Shown here: piece after piece, positions 14,011 through 29,000 of the stretch
Layout of the letters: the number at the start of each line of letters is the position of its first letter
Numbering within the stretch: position 1 is the first letter of the stretch
Source of the DNA: Macrobrachium rosenbergii
Taxonomy: Eukaryota > Arthropoda > Malacostraca > Decapoda > Palaemonidae
Direction: 5' to 3'
Assembly: GCF_040412425.1 (NCBI RefSeq)
Contig: NC_089788.1
Location: 70,797,720 to 70,861,719, forward strand
Length of the DNA stretch: 64,000 nt
The notes under the pieces: model-generated
What the model was told of the DNA's origin: nothing
Databases searched by the model: none
What the model saw: only the letters and a program-made list of their open reading frames with translations
Translations under genes and position numbers: made by a program

Positions 14011-17000
14011 CTTTAGTCAAGGAAGCCTGCTTGCTGATAGCCAGTATGTGTATAGGAAACAATTGGGTACATGTGGTTCCAATTTGGACTAAACTACTGT
14101 GCTAATGCCGAAGGTAATGTATCAAGAATAAAGATTTGTCAAGAATTTAGTGCAGCAGTATCTTGCACACAAATTTCGAAGGCAGTAAGTAATTCGCACT
14201 TTAAATTACTATTAACATGTGTATGAATGTCAGTGTTTTGTTTGGTGGTCCTCATGGTTTTATTCTGGACCCTTTCTTGTTTTCAGTTTTTACTGGTGAC
14301 GAAAAATTATGGAGGTAATGAAATTTTTGTTGCAATTATTCACTCCCCAAATGCAAAATGACATTGATGCTAGCCTTAACTATTTTAAAATCATATTCTA
14401 GGCTTGTATATGAATTTGTTCATTAATATTTCATAATGCTGATGATGAAAATAATTACAGGTATGGTGACTGTTACCAAAACTCACTGAAGAGGCTTCAC
14501 CAGGGATGTTCCCACCTAACAGATGAGGTAAGTGAAGTCTTGTTTATGCACAGCCAGAGAGCTTGAAGAATAGGATGCAGTGCGGCAAGTGTGAAAAGGT
14601 CTGCTCCGTGTCTTGCTCTTCTACAATATGGTTTTTTATCCTCCCTACTATGCCTGTCCTCTCCTATTGGATTCAGTCGTGTGACACTAATCCACCTAAG
14701 CTAAAACAATATAACAAAAACTTATTACATTTCATGTATTGGTTTAGGTATTATGGTATGTATACGTACTATGGAAGTGGTTCATAAATTCCACTGCATA
14801 ATATATGCTCTTGAGAACAAGCTGCCAGTCTGTTGAGAGGAAAAGCCTGGGGTTGTCACCTCGGAGGTCCTTAGTTCTGAACAGGTCATGATTAATGGCT
14901 CTCACTGGAGAGAGTAGGTCACCCTCATTGCCTGAAGCTGAAGGCAGGAAAGAAATGGCAAGTTAGATCATTCTGGTTCTTGGTCAGAATTCTGGACAAA
15001 AGACAGACCAGAAGTTGAACAAATATATGTTATATTTCTCTCCAACAATGTATATATCTTGCTGACCCACCTTAAAACGCTGTCGGAAAAACTCTGTATT
15101 GTTACGTCCAGCAATAAAGAATCTTGATGGATTCACACCGTGGCTTGGAGGGACTTGTGAATGCAAGAGAACGGCCCAGTTTTGGAGGTTGAAGGAACCT
15201 TGATGAAAATTGAAAGTGCCCTTCTTCACCATGCTCCAGGAGACAACTCGGTCATCTACCTGGAAACAACTCAGAAGGTTTAGAAGCAGACAGGTCCACA
15301 GTGGCACACTTTAAGTATCTTGACTTGTCATCATTGTCTTGATCCTAATATGTCCCACAGATAAATGCAGGCAGACACCTCTGGCCTTGATAGGTTCAGC
15401 AGAGCTGATACAAATCTGTCAGATGGAAATATGAAGGAATGACAGACCCTGGTTGGAAAACCTCAACAAGTATGCTGAGGCATAAAAAAAAAGATATTAA
15501 TAAAACAGTGCCACACGAAAAACAAACCACAAAATCAGCAGTCACTTAAAATCATGAAAGCTTAGCCACTGAACATTGACAAAATACCTTAGCTGTTTGA
15601 AAAAATGCTCTGAATAGGGTTCACATTATTAAATATTAGAATACATCAAGGACACCGTTAAATGATAACTGAAATCTCAAAATACAAGAAAAATTAATTA
15701 TGCTTGGATTGCAAAAAGTGATAAATTTTACTTAATAACCCAAGGAGTTTTAAAGTACAGTATGTGAAAGCCTTTTTACCTGGCAGTACTGAGATTAAAA
15801 CTCAATAGTTAGTGCACAAATCCAAACACAAAGAATACACGAAATTTTATCACAAAGACAGTGAATGATAAATACAGTACAGAATAACACGAATTATGCA
15901 AATAGTCTTACAAAATGCAAAATTCCATGAGAAATTATGGAGCAGGATTTACTAGCAGTCAATGACCAGTGACTGAAAATACTGAGAATATTACACTTTT
16001 ACACTGGTTTACAAAGTGAAAATAATTAAAGGGGGAAGTAAAAGGAATTAATACCCGAAAAGGTAACTAATGTAAGTGAAGACCACTGAAAAAGAAAAGA
16101 GTTGATAAGCAAACAATTTGGGACAATTCTGCATTAGGTTATGTAAAGAGTGAGGGTTTTCATATGAGATTCCAGTTACTGTACTGCATGTGTGGACTCT
16201 TCTGGTAGACAAAAAAACTAAAAGAGTTTAGGGACAATTTAAGATCTACTACTATAGGGTAATGGTGACTAATGGAGTTGTGTTTATTCTTAAGTAATTT
16301 AACAAGACCACTAAACTGGTTCGTTTAACTCTAACAGGGCTGGCCGATGGAGTTGCGATGAAACAAAGTGCATTTCTGGTTGAAATGGGAATTTTCTTTT
16401 ATAACAGACCTAGAAATGTTATGGGCATACATAAAAAAAGCATAATTGTGTAGCTGAATATTCAAATCCAGTTTGAGTAAATAAAAACAATATGAATTAA
16501 GGCTTTTGTAATTTGATTTATATAAATATTTTTGTTTCCTTTGTGTTACAGTACTAGATTTTTGAGGTTATCCTTTTTCTTCAGTTTAGGCTTACACAAC
16601 AGTTCATTTGTTTCTTCCAGAACCTTAAGGACTGTAATTGGTGGGTGAAATGTAATTGGTAATGAATGGAACTGACATTTTTATAGTACTGTATTATAAT
16701 TGAAAATTGTTTATGAAGTGCAGTGTTCTTTTAATGGTCCATGATTTTCAGATACAAAGCCGTTTAGCACTTGGTTTCACGAATTGTTACTTGATACGGT
16801 TCGGCTGGCCTGTGTACCCTTGCACTGACAGAGAGAACATGGAAGACTGCATGAAGGCCATGGATGCTCGTTCAGCTTCAGTGTACTCATCAATGCTCAC
16901 AAATACAATGGCTATGTGTCAGTTCTTACAAGCACAAGTGTGGCATAAGGCCACTTCAGAAGCAGTTCAAAGGTGTACAGTACTGTGATTTTTCATTTAT

Positions 17001-20000
17001 TTAGTTGCTTATGCATGTCTGGCGTGTGCACCATCAGATTCTATCTTATAATATCTCTCATTCTTCCTGGATATTAAGGCACTACCTTTCCTCTTCCATG
17101 CAATTTAGCAAGCATATTTTCAGTCCACTTTTCTCCACTCTCTCCATTTGTGCCTGTTTTCAGTATGCATAACTTTTTTATATTCTATTTTATCTTCATA
17201 CTTTTCTGTGCAGCTACTGTGCAAATGCTTCATCTTGAGAGCTTTCATCTGTTTTTTCATTCTCTTGTAACCATCCACAAGTAAGATCTGGCTCAACAGT
17301 CCTTCTTTACATTCCTGCCATTACTATCATTGACACGCCTCTTTTCCTGCAAACCTTTCTCAGAGCCCCCCTCTCCTGTCATACCAACATCATCTCTTAA
17401 GTTTAGGGCCAACTGCTGTATCTCTACAAATCTACCTTTCTTCACCAACCATAGTAACATAAATTTTTTCTTATTCCTGGCATCCATTTCCTCACATTCA
17501 TTGTCATCTTTCTTTAACAAAATTGAAATTTTTACCGTTATGTAGAATCATGCATTCCCAGCTCTTTCCCTTGTTAAGTATAATTTACAACAATCAGTTA
17601 CTCCTTAATCCTCATCCCAACTTTTAGTGATATTTATACCTTTTATCACCTTTCTTTTCCCCTTGTCTTATCACTGTGTAAAAACTTAAAACATTCATGG
17701 AGACATTTTGCACCCTTTTTGTTTTGCAGAGACCAATATATATGATGCATTATGTAATCGTTGCTCATTATAGTCTTGATCTTTCAGTTTAACATCCACT
17801 TCAGAGGCAGTTAGTGATCAGCTTTCCCACGCAGTCCATTCTGCAGCTGCCCTGAAAGTTCAGTTGGATTCCCAACTGCTGGAGTCTCGTGAAGCTTTGA
17901 GAAGTGCATTCTCAGAGATGAGGTAGTTCCCTTTCTTGTGTCATTGCATTAACATTAGTCATTACTACTCTAAAGTTCAACTAGACCATTGAATAGTAAT
18001 ATATGAAGTTATGCAAAGATGCAGTTATGGTTGGAAGTTCAGTTGATTAAAGGCATAATTCTGTAGCCAAGTTTAGTCAGTCAGTTTCTTAATGCGAGGG
18101 AAAGCAATTTGACAAAGTATATTGTTCATATGAATCTAGTTTTTAGAACCTGTTGCACTATCAAGCCTGTTTATTGGTTGGTATGTGAGCTTTGCAGTAT
18201 TTGATCCTTGTCCTTGATGGAGTAGGAATAGCTGTTAGGTGAATTTTGTGGCTGGTTTAGCAAGGTGAATAGCAATGTAAAAATTAAATTAATCCCGTTA
18301 CCCTTGTCTTAGGATGATAAGATTAATACTTCAGATTTAACTGCACTGAGTTCTTCCTTGTAACTTTCCATAAGGTATGGAGTTTGCCTCTTGAATATAT
18401 ATTCTCCCATTATGTTTACCTTGTGAATCATGAGCAGGAAATTTTAATAAGATTTTTAATTTAGTTTTTTTTGGGGGGGGCGGTAGGGGGACACCTGTAG
18501 CCTAGGAATTTGAGAGAGCCTCGATGGCTCGGTCAGTAGAGGTCTGTGGCGCGGGTTCAAATCCGCAGCCGACCGGTCAGAGAGGCAGACACATTGCTAT
18601 CCGTGTAGACACCCCGGGATTATGTATGTAATCAACAGATAGGTTTGCTGAAAGCAAATGGGTGTTACAGACATATACACACATAAACAAAGCCACTCCA
18701 ACATCTAAAAACATAAGACACTTCACACGTCTCGAACTGTCGACCTAACCACTCAGTTCTCCTCGCTGCTGGGAGAAAGGGAGCTGGGGATTTGGTACGA
18801 TACACGTACACATTCGCTACCGGGGTATATATAATAAAAAAGCGATGTCGCAGGGCAGTCGATCGAGGCTACGACCTACCCCAACGCCAAATCAAAGTCC
18901 TTCAAAAGAAGGCATCGTGCTTACCCCATATAAAAGTGGGAAAAAGCACGTTAAAACGAAGAAGCCTAGGAATTTGTGAAAGGTATATTGTAGAATATAC
19001 TACTTGTTGAAATGATCCACAGTGTTGACAGAGTTAGAACTGTCATGTAATTATAATGACTTGCTTATATTTGTATATGTGTATGTATCCCCATTACTCT
19101 ATTAACCTTACCCTTATAGTATAGTACATACAGTTTGCAACAGAATCTTAGAATTCTAACAAATCACAAGTGACTGTACTTTATTATAGTTTGCCATTGT
19201 AAATAAGACACTTTCAATCATGTATTACATTGCTTACCAAAAAATGATATCTTGTTCAACCTTTTAATAAGAAAAATTGTAGATATAATTCTTCAATGCA
19301 GCATTTTTTAATTCATTCTCTTGAGACTGAGATTTGTTTATGAGTGATCAGAAGAGAGAGGATTAACGAGATTTGTTCATTGCTATTCCCTTTTTAAATG
19401 CTGTGTTTTTTCCAGTAAACCTAGCATTAAACTTAATTTTTTTGTAAATTGTTTATTCCAAAATAACAGGGCCACTTTATAGGTATTTCCAAAAAATAAT
19501 TTTGTTTTTCCAGGGAATCCACAACCGAACAGCGTAATCTGATTATGGATGTATTTGACAAAGTAGCTAAACTACAGGCATTACTAATGGGAGAGTTTAC
19601 ATGGTTTTATTCTGTAAGTATATTTATTATTTACGGTACATTTTCTAGCATCATCAGTAAGAAAGGTCCTGGTGAAGCCAGAATCTCTCAACAAAACCAT
19701 AGCATATATCCAAAACAAGTTTACTGGAAGATCTTGGCCATAACAGGAGGCAAAATACTCATAAATTTATGTACAGGAATGTCCCAAGTCATTCTTGGTT
19801 GGTTATTTTTAAATGTCTTACAATCATGTGCACTTTACTTGTAAGTGGAATTGAGCATGTTAAAGGTTAGATTTTTATTCCTCTGTAGTGCAGTTTCTTA
19901 TACCAGTATGGTTTCTGTGAATACTGGAAGGATATACAGTACTGTACTGTACAAGGTGTTAAAAAAATATCCAGCTTTATTCATAAAAAATACTCGTATT

Positions 20001-23000
20001 CGGAAAAGCCAGAAGTCACATGGACCCGTGTTGGGAGAGTAAGGAGCCCGATGAAGCACAGGTGTGTTGTGTTTGGCCAGGAAACACTGTATCAGATATG
20101 AAGAACGGGTGGGTGTATTGTTGTGATGGCGCTGCCAATTGCCCACTGCCCACAGAGAGAGAGAGAGAAAGAGACGAGTGTAACATTTGAAAGTACTGTA
20201 GTAATTTATAGAGTCAAATAAGGCGTGCAAATCCCTTAGTTTTTCATATGAAAAGTGATCAGATTTCAGTCCAGAGAAGACATCATGCAAAAATGCAACG
20301 GACCACCTGCGCGCCATCTCAAGAGAGGCGTTCCAGTGCTGCTTCCAGCAGTGGCAGAACCATTGGGAGAAGTGTGTGGCAGGCCAAGGGGACTACATTG
20401 AAGGAGATTAGTGTAAGATTGTTTTATCTGAATACGAGTATTTTTAATGAATACTATAAAGGTCTGATATTTTTATAACACACCTCGCATTTCTTTTTAA
20501 GATGGAATATATTGATTTGTGACTTACTATGCTTAGCATTTCAAAGTGAGACTGTCATACAGCACTCAGTGTTAGTGGTATTGGTTTTAGTTCAGTGAGA
20601 GTGTATCTGACTTGTTAGGTTAGCTACATGTGTCATTTTATCCTAACTATGATTTTTACAGTTTAACCACCTCAGGTTTTATTCAGGTTCTTACAGCACT
20701 GCTCAAAGTGGTGCAGCTATACTTAGAAAAAAAAAAACAATTAAATAAAAACATAGTTGTACCACATCTTAGCATTGGAAAACAATTTATTTTAAAACAA
20801 AAAACTTTTTATACAAACCCAATAATCATAATAAACTAGACAGGAGGAGTACTGTCCAACAGGTGTATGATTCAAGGGTTTGCTGCAGATGGTCCTAGTG
20901 AGAAGAGAAATGAGAGACAAAGATTGCAGCAGAATCAGAGAATGAGATATCATTGCTAGAGAATTTAATCTTGGTCACAAACCCTAGGGCAAGTGAGAGG
21001 CCTACCAATGACTCTTGGCTGAAATGATAACTTCTCTGGAAAGGGCTTGGAGCTCACTTACATGGTCAGATGAGGCCAGGGGAATCAGAAACAGATTCTA
21101 GCTATTTTGTTACTATGCTGGAGAAGGCTTGAAGCTCACTGGCTTGATTAGAGGAGGCCAGGGCAGTCATAAATAGTCTTGAGAGTCAAATCCATAGGAA
21201 AGATGTTCGAAGGCTAGTAAGAGGGGCCTGGTGAAGCTGTGCAGCATGAAAGCAAAGTCTCAGCTTTCAGGTTTAACATGTTGGCTTTTTGACATGACTC
21301 AGGTGTACTGAGAAGTCCACCATCTTAGGAATATAGGCCTCAAGGTGACAAAAATCCTGTTAATGGCACCAAGCCACAAATCTGTACCACACTTCTTGGT
21401 AAAGGGCAGTGATAGGGGGTCTGCATTGGGTAATGATAGCTTTAACAGTGGCAGTCAAGACTATGCTTGATAATTGCTGCACTTGAATATATAGCAGCTG
21501 TGGATGACAGTGGAACTGGCACTGTAAGTGGAACTGCTTCAGAAGACACTTTGTACAAAAAAAGACCTGAGATAGCCTATTATGATTTCCATGAAACTTG
21601 GAACCACACTTTCTATGGCAGAATGGGAGAGATGAGTGTCATCTTGTCATCTGGATGTTCACTGTTATCCTAAACTTCACTGGAACTTGTCTCAGCACTC
21701 TGAATGGTGGAAATGCGGAGGCATTAAACTCATCCCAAGTTGGAGCATGGTGTCTGCTGCCTAAGCTGCTTGATCTGGCTGCAAAGAACAGCATTATGTT
21801 AGTCTTATGTTAGATATTGTATTGAATAGATAAGGCACTAGAATCCCCCACACTTGCAGCAGATCCTTGCATTTTGTGTAAAGGTAACGCTTCGACAGAA
21901 GAATCTGATAAGCCCTGCTGAGAACATATGCTGAGATATTAAGACCCCCTAGTATGAGCCAAGGGTCAATGGAAACCTCTTGCCTCTGCCTCTATTTAGG
22001 AAATGCTTTAGGTACTAGTTTATTATGCATAAGTTTTTGTTGTGTTTTTGTCATATATCTAAATATTTTCTGTTCCACAGGTATAATTTTAAAACCATTT
22101 AAATGCCATGTGTTTTTTTCTTACTTAGGTTGTTTTTTATGTGAGCTGTATTTTTGTGATCCTTGTTGCAACCTGCACTCCTCGTACAATATCAGCACGT
22201 TTACCACTGCTGGTAGTGTTAGCTATGTCACTCATCACAGAACGAATTGTAACATCATTCTTGCTGTCCGATCATCAGAGTGACACTCTACAGGTAACTT
22301 GATTTTTTAAATAAAAGGTTTATACAATTACAGGAAGTATACATTTTTTATGCTGATTCATCATCCACACCTATTCATTCTGAAATTTACTTTTTGCCCA
22401 TGCCCAGGAGGATGTGCATTTTGGTGTATGGATGATTAGACAAGCTTTCATAATAATCTGTTGTTACCTTTTTACAAGAGCAGCAGTGAAATTTAGGTAA
22501 GTACACCTCAAGTCAAGGTAAAAAATAGTTTAAAGTATTATGATTTTAAGTGGTAATGACAAAATAGTAGTCCTTTAGTAAAAAAATTATTTTTTCACTA
22601 CAGTAACAACGACTGTTGTCATTGGGATCTTTTCTCTACATACTACTGTACGTACTGGACTTTTGAGAAAATATTTCATTTTGTTTGGGTCAACATTTAA
22701 AGGTGATTACCACACTTTAATTTGCATCTTGAGATAATTTTTACTGTGTATGAATTAAATGACCAGTTATGTTTTGTGAGAATTTTACTCTTTTTGCTGA
22801 TGATGCCTTGCTACCTTATAATGTATGCCTTTAATATTACTGGAGTCTTTGGTGTATACTTTGTTTTCCAGTGATGACCAGTATACTTGAGAGAGCCAAT
22901 TTTTGTTCATTATCAGGTACACACTTTATGTGAGTCAGTTTATTTTTTTTTTCTGTCTGAAGTTAAAGCAATTTGCCCGAGTCAGAAAAAGTTATATGTC

Positions 23001-26000
23001 CTGAAAACAAACACGGGATGCTACAGACCCAGTACCCTTCACAATATCTGACTTGGGAATAGGACTGTTGGAGTGGGAGCATCAGCAGTAGATCAGGAAG
23101 CTGCTAATGGCTTGGGGGAGCTGCTGGTTGCAGGTTTTTGTAATAAGTGGTAAGATGGTTTGCCATCTCTGTAGTAGGTAAAGATGAAGATAGGATCATT
23201 GTTATTGTAATTTAACAAGATCACTGAATCACATTTATAGATTGTTGTTGATTTTTGCCTGTATTTGTTCTTTGAAAGGTCAGAACTAAAGCAAGGTGAA
23301 GTTCAAGATAGATAGAAAAGTTGGGCAAAACAAAAGGGAATGTATGAGAAACAAAAGGAGAAAGTATTGCAACCTAGGGGCCCAAAGGGATACTGCGAAA
23401 AATATTTAACATCATGTAAAATGTGTTGTGGAAGGCATGCTGTAGGCAGTACTCTTCTATGAGAAGATAGGAATGACTTTGACTGTGAAACTAAAGATAG
23501 GCTCAAGTGTGGTGCAACTACAAAAATACCATGATATTTGACAAGGGCTTAATAAAAGACAACAGCAAAGTCGATAGAAAGCTTTGTGCACCCCTATCAG
23601 AACAAGCATAAGTGCAGAGCAGAGAGGCTGTTCTTTAAGAAAGGGAAAGCACAATTTTGTACTTATTTTTGGGTGCTAGAAACCTCTTAGGAAAAAGGTA
23701 AGCAAAAACAGCAGAAAGGCTTGTTCTTTGTTCAAAATTGGTGTCCACTTTGTCAGATCCTTCATTAGATTGACAGTTTCAGTGAAACATGGAATGTCCA
23801 TGGCATGTTGACTATTACTGCACCCTTCACTATCCTGGCCTTGTCTAATCTTGGATAACAGTGAGGACAGTCAGGTTCTACTTGCATTGAACTAAAAACT
23901 ACAGGCCTATTCTTTGAGAGTTATTGCTACAGGCAGAAAAAACCAGATCATGAAGGACAGTGTCTCTGAGGTTGAGACAGTGATGTGGAGGGCTTGCTGT
24001 ACAGCACTTTGGACTCTGATGCAGGGTTAAGAGGTACTAAAACATAGTGATGGAGAATAAGGCTTACTCAGGGGAGTACCCATAGCCTTTTCCTAATGGT
24101 TGCTTTTGGTTGAACAGAGTCATTATATAAACTTGCAATTACTCAAAATGCAAGTCATGCCTTGTCTGGTGGGATTGTAAATTAGTCAAGCATAGATTTA
24201 AATGAGATTGTTCAAGTACTGTCGCAGCTGGATGGAAATCTATTCAAATATATTTTGCTGTGGAGGGAAATTGGAAATTACCAAACACCTAAATAGTGGT
24301 TTTTTCAACTTACAGAAAGCCTAACAAATGAAAAGGAATATAAGCCTTGAGAAAGTAAGACAAAAGTACACTCAGACACAGATTGCCTTAGAATGATATT
24401 CACCTCACTTGATCGCAAACTTTTAAGATTGTACCATTAGTAATTCCCTTGGTATCCTGAAAGGTAACATGAAGAACATCAGTCAGCTGTTTTCTCGGAG
24501 GTGGCTTTCTTTCATGTGCTATGGAGCTCCATGTTTAGTCTTGGAATTAGGGCAAGTTTTTAACTGGATCAACTTGGTCATCAGAGAGTGTCTCTAGATA
24601 TAAATCATCTCTGGGGAGGGTTGCTAGCGTTGCGTTAAAATAAGATGATTTAACTGCCTTGATGTCTGATTAGGTTTAACCAGACCATTACTTTTCCTCT
24701 GCAGGGATCCCACTTTGATAACTGCTGCCCGTTTGGAAGAACTTACGAATGCTACCTCAGAAATAAAGAAGCTCATACACTCCGCTCCAGGTAAAGAATA
24801 TTTTTTGAGGATATAGAGCTAGCAAGGAAATGCTCTTTCTTTACTGGTTCCCAAAGAAAAACTAAGGCTTAGAAGGGTTAAGAACAGTGTAGAAATACCC
24901 GAGTGTGTATTTCTCAATCTATTAAAAACAAATTGGACTTGTTTAGAGCCATGATGGCAGCTGAAAAGTTGAAGTACATAGCAGTAAAAATCATGGATTT
25001 ACACCAGTACTAGAGGTTTTGAGATTGAATATATTTTTCCATGGTATAAAAGATTTAAAGTTCAGGAAGAATGTAGACAGATTATTAAATGCTGGTGATT
25101 GCATTGAACTTAAAAAGATGCTTTAGGTACATCTCATAAGTGGAAAGGGTGGGTCAACACAGGTTGGTCATATGAGAAAAATGGACCAACAAAAAGCTGA
25201 AAAGAGTATTCTGATTTTTTAGGATGAAGAATGCATGAAAGGTTGGATATATAATGTGAAAAAAAATAAAATTTTTAAACATCCTTTCATTAAAATGCAC
25301 TAAAAAGTAAAAAATAATTTTTTGAGACACCGGGATTTTCTTAGTTAAACATGTCTACAAAACTAAAAGCGTGGGCACCAAACACAGAAGGAAATGCTAC
25401 AAGAAGAAAAATAAATTTTTTTCTTTCTTGTAGTATTTCTTCCCATGTTTGGCACCCAAGCTTTTATTTTTGCCGACACGATTGATCGTAATAAAATCCT
25501 GGTGTCTCAAAAAATTACTTTTTACTTTTTAGTGCATTTTAATAAAACATGTTTTAAACATTTTTTATTTGATTTTATACTTTTTAATTTGACAAATTGT
25601 AAACGATTTATGATTGTAACTACAGCACTGTATAAAAAATTGAACGTGGTATCCTGTCGAGTCAAAGGTGGTTTGAAAAATCTGTAAAGTTGTTAACTTG
25701 TTCTGTCGAGTCAAAGAAGGCATGAAAAATTTGTAGAGTTGTTAACTTATTTTACCAAGTCAAAGAAGGTATGAAAAATCCAAAGAGTTTCATACAAATC
25801 CTGAGATACTGGGAGGGGCCACTGCAGGGTCACTAGAGCCCACTGCTGACCTACTGATCATGTAAGGTTATATTGTCACCGAGATTGAGTAACCATGCAA
25901 AATTTCAGGTCCATTGGACAAAGGGAACAGGTCGGAAATTGAGTTACAAGTTTTGACACAGACAAACAGACAGAACCTTAATATAGTAAAGCATCTAAAA

Positions 26001-29000
26001 TTGTATCTAGAATTGCTGAGTGTTTAAGACAGGAATGAATGACTGTGTTTATTGTATACTGTATTTAAGCCAGGAATGTGTGTGTGTTCAGTTCATGAGC
26101 TTTTCTCAGTATGTACAAAGTGGTTATTGTTGTGGAAGTTTTACTGTAGTGTAGCCTTACCATTTAGCAGCTACAATATGATGGGGCAATGACCAGCTTA
26201 AATGTTGGAAAAAAGACCTCCCCATTAGTCTGCAGGGAAAAGCTGAAAACTGAGGAACACATCAAATATTAGAAGTAACTTGTGAATTATCACTGAAGAC
26301 CAAGTACTCAATAATCACTGAAGACCAAGTACTCAATAAGCTGGAAAGCAGGGACTGTAGATGCTGAAGGGAAGAGTTTAATGAAATTTGCCACCAAGGA
26401 ATATCTTTTCATGTCTCTGTAATCAGTCTTTCCTTGGTACAATTAGTAGAAAGAAATCCAAGGTATAATAGTTAATGAGTGCTTCCAGGGAGTGATTAAC
26501 ATAAACTGCTAAGAAAAAATGTTGAAAATTTCTTTGGGTTACTAGCTTTTAAAAGCTAAAATAACTGGAAATTTATAAACTATCCTTTAAAGAACATGTT
26601 CAGTGGCTACTGATGGAGCATAAAGAGGCAGAATTATATAGTACAGTATACCTTACCTTCAATGAGAAGCTATTGCAGTAATTGTTACAGAATACTATAG
26701 TCACCACATGCTATGTAGATGCTGAAGATACTGGACTATGCACTTATCATTTGCTCTATTACAAAAGTGACTGGGATACTGAGAGAGAGTTTTTTTTTTT
26801 TTTTTTTACGTGTAGAAAATTATGGTTTATGTTGACTACAATCCTTGCAGCTTTAGATGGTGATATGAAAGATATGGTATGATGATAGATACGCACTGGA
26901 AACAGCAGTACACAGTACTGTGACTGATTAAGGGAAGAATGCAGAGTTATTCCATCATTGTTCTCAAAATGATTTGAATGGAAGAAGACACTTAGCAGAT
27001 ACAGAAAGGTTGTTTTAAGTAAACAAACCTTGTGCAAAAGTTGTAAATGGTGAGAAGATAGTTGCAAATACTGTACAGTGGGTTATGCAAAAGATGAATA
27101 CACTGAAATGGAATTGGTAAAAACTTTGAGAGTGCTATAGTACTGTATAATGGACAAAATTTATAAGTTGACATGACTGTAGAATTATTGCTTGTAAGAT
27201 CAACATGGGTTTTAGGATAGGAAATTATGAGCGAGGAGGAAAACTTGACTTGAGAAACTGCTGCAGTAAAATGTAGGATACCAATAGTTTTTGCATTGTG
27301 TTGCTGTGCATGAAATGTCATATCTTAATTTCTTTAGCTTTACATTATTTTTGGCCAAGGAGCTGTTGGTGACATTTACAGTACTGTAGTATGTAGATAA
27401 GAACACTCAAATGAAGCTGTACTACAATGTGCAAGACATGGATAGCTAATAAAAGTATCACAGGGAAAAGTATATACTGTACTGAATTTTGAGTGTGCAT
27501 GTTTAATGTAAACTTACTATTTGTAAGTTATTTTACTGTATATTTCCACTAAAACTAACTTTTTGTAAGGGGAATGTTATAGCATATAACAATAAATAAT
27601 TTTGAAACTTCCTCGTACGTATCTCAGCTAACTCGTATTTTTCATTTCCTAGAGAAAGGTCAAGAGATCTCATTTTCAACCATTGCATCCTTGGCCAAGA
27701 TATTTGATGATAGCATTTCTTCAGATGACACCTATGACCCCACTGATGAATCCAGCGTGGATGACTCCTCATTTCTTCAGAACTTGGTTAGTAAAACTAT
27801 ATATTATCCAGCCATTATAGTATTTTTTCAAGCATTTTAGAGGTAACAATCATAATTTTATGAAACCCAGAGATGTCAACATCAGAATGTTTTGCAGTTG
27901 TTATAATGCAAATTAGGCTTCCTGAAAACATGCCTTTTGTAGTTCTCAGTTATTCTGGCGAGAACTAGCAGTCATTTTTAATTATGCATTGAATAAATCT
28001 GAATATAAAATTTAGGCCAAAGGCCAGTTGCTGGGACCTATGAGGTCATCCAGTACTGAAAATAATGTTGAAACAGTTGTTAGGTGAGGATGGAAAGAAG
28101 GATGGAAAAAAGAGAATATGAACAAGGCACAGTAAAAGAATGAAAGGTGATGCAGCTAGGGGCTGAAGGGAATGCAAAGAACCTCAAGTAACCTACAGTA
28201 CACCACATGAGGTGCACTAGTGGTACTACCCCCTTACAGGATTTATGCATTGAGAACTAGGTTATTATTATATAGGCACTGGTAATTCACATATACAGTA
28301 GATAGCATTTTGCTCTCATTTCCTAGTCATAATTTTTAATGGTCCTTAAATTACAAGAATTGTATGTGCCATACTTTTCCATATTAAATGAAAATTAATT
28401 CATTTTTGAGGTATAGGTGAGCAGTCTCCTCTGCATTACCTTCATTAAGTTGGGCAGTGATTTCCTCCCAACTGTTTTATTGTTGGATACAGATGCAAGC
28501 AGATCAGATAATTTGTCAATGCCATAGTGATTTAAAGAATTATTACCAATGAATGTTACTTTTACCCGAGACCTTTAATTTTTCAACTTCCTGAAGTTTC
28601 AGCCTTACAGTTTAGACAAGAGCTATATTTACGAAGAATTTGTTAGATATGTTTTATGTAACTCTAAGATTATCTTTTCAACTTTTTGAAAAGTCTGTAT
28701 AAATATCGAGACATTCCTGTAAGTGTTTATTTTTTCATACACGTCGGGTCAGGCTACCCAAATTTGATTTGAAGAATAGGGATATAAGAGCAAAACTAAA
28801 ATTAATTGACACTAAACAAGACTTTCATTACATTTTCATGAAAACTTAATATTTTGTTTACCTTTGAAATAATAGGGAAGCAAGGAAGTCTTAAACTGCA
28901 TGTACTACCAAGGACCTTCAGGTATACTTTGGCCATCTTTCCCAATTTTTATGAGCCTGCTGCTGGTAACTGCTCTTTTACTGTTCCCCCAACCTGTTTA

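Larger units (their letters stand above)
19950..20489. mobile_element. Rearranged mariner-type element, non-autonomous
   Basis: Both ends carry related terminal inverted repeats of about 55-60 bases: left 19950-20003, beginning ACAAGGTGTTAAAAAAATAT; right 20429-20489, ending in its relative ATAACACACCTCGCA. Both include the word AATACGAGTATTTTT or its complement. The interior holds two pieces of mariner transposase in opposite orientations (listed separately). The element lies in brambleberry intron 5 and cannot encode a transposase. Confidence 0.8.

Noticed and set aside
17293..17520. Lys/Glu-rich minus-strand reading frame in brambleberry intron 3
   Set aside because: It is the complement of a pyrimidine-rich intron and has no known motif.
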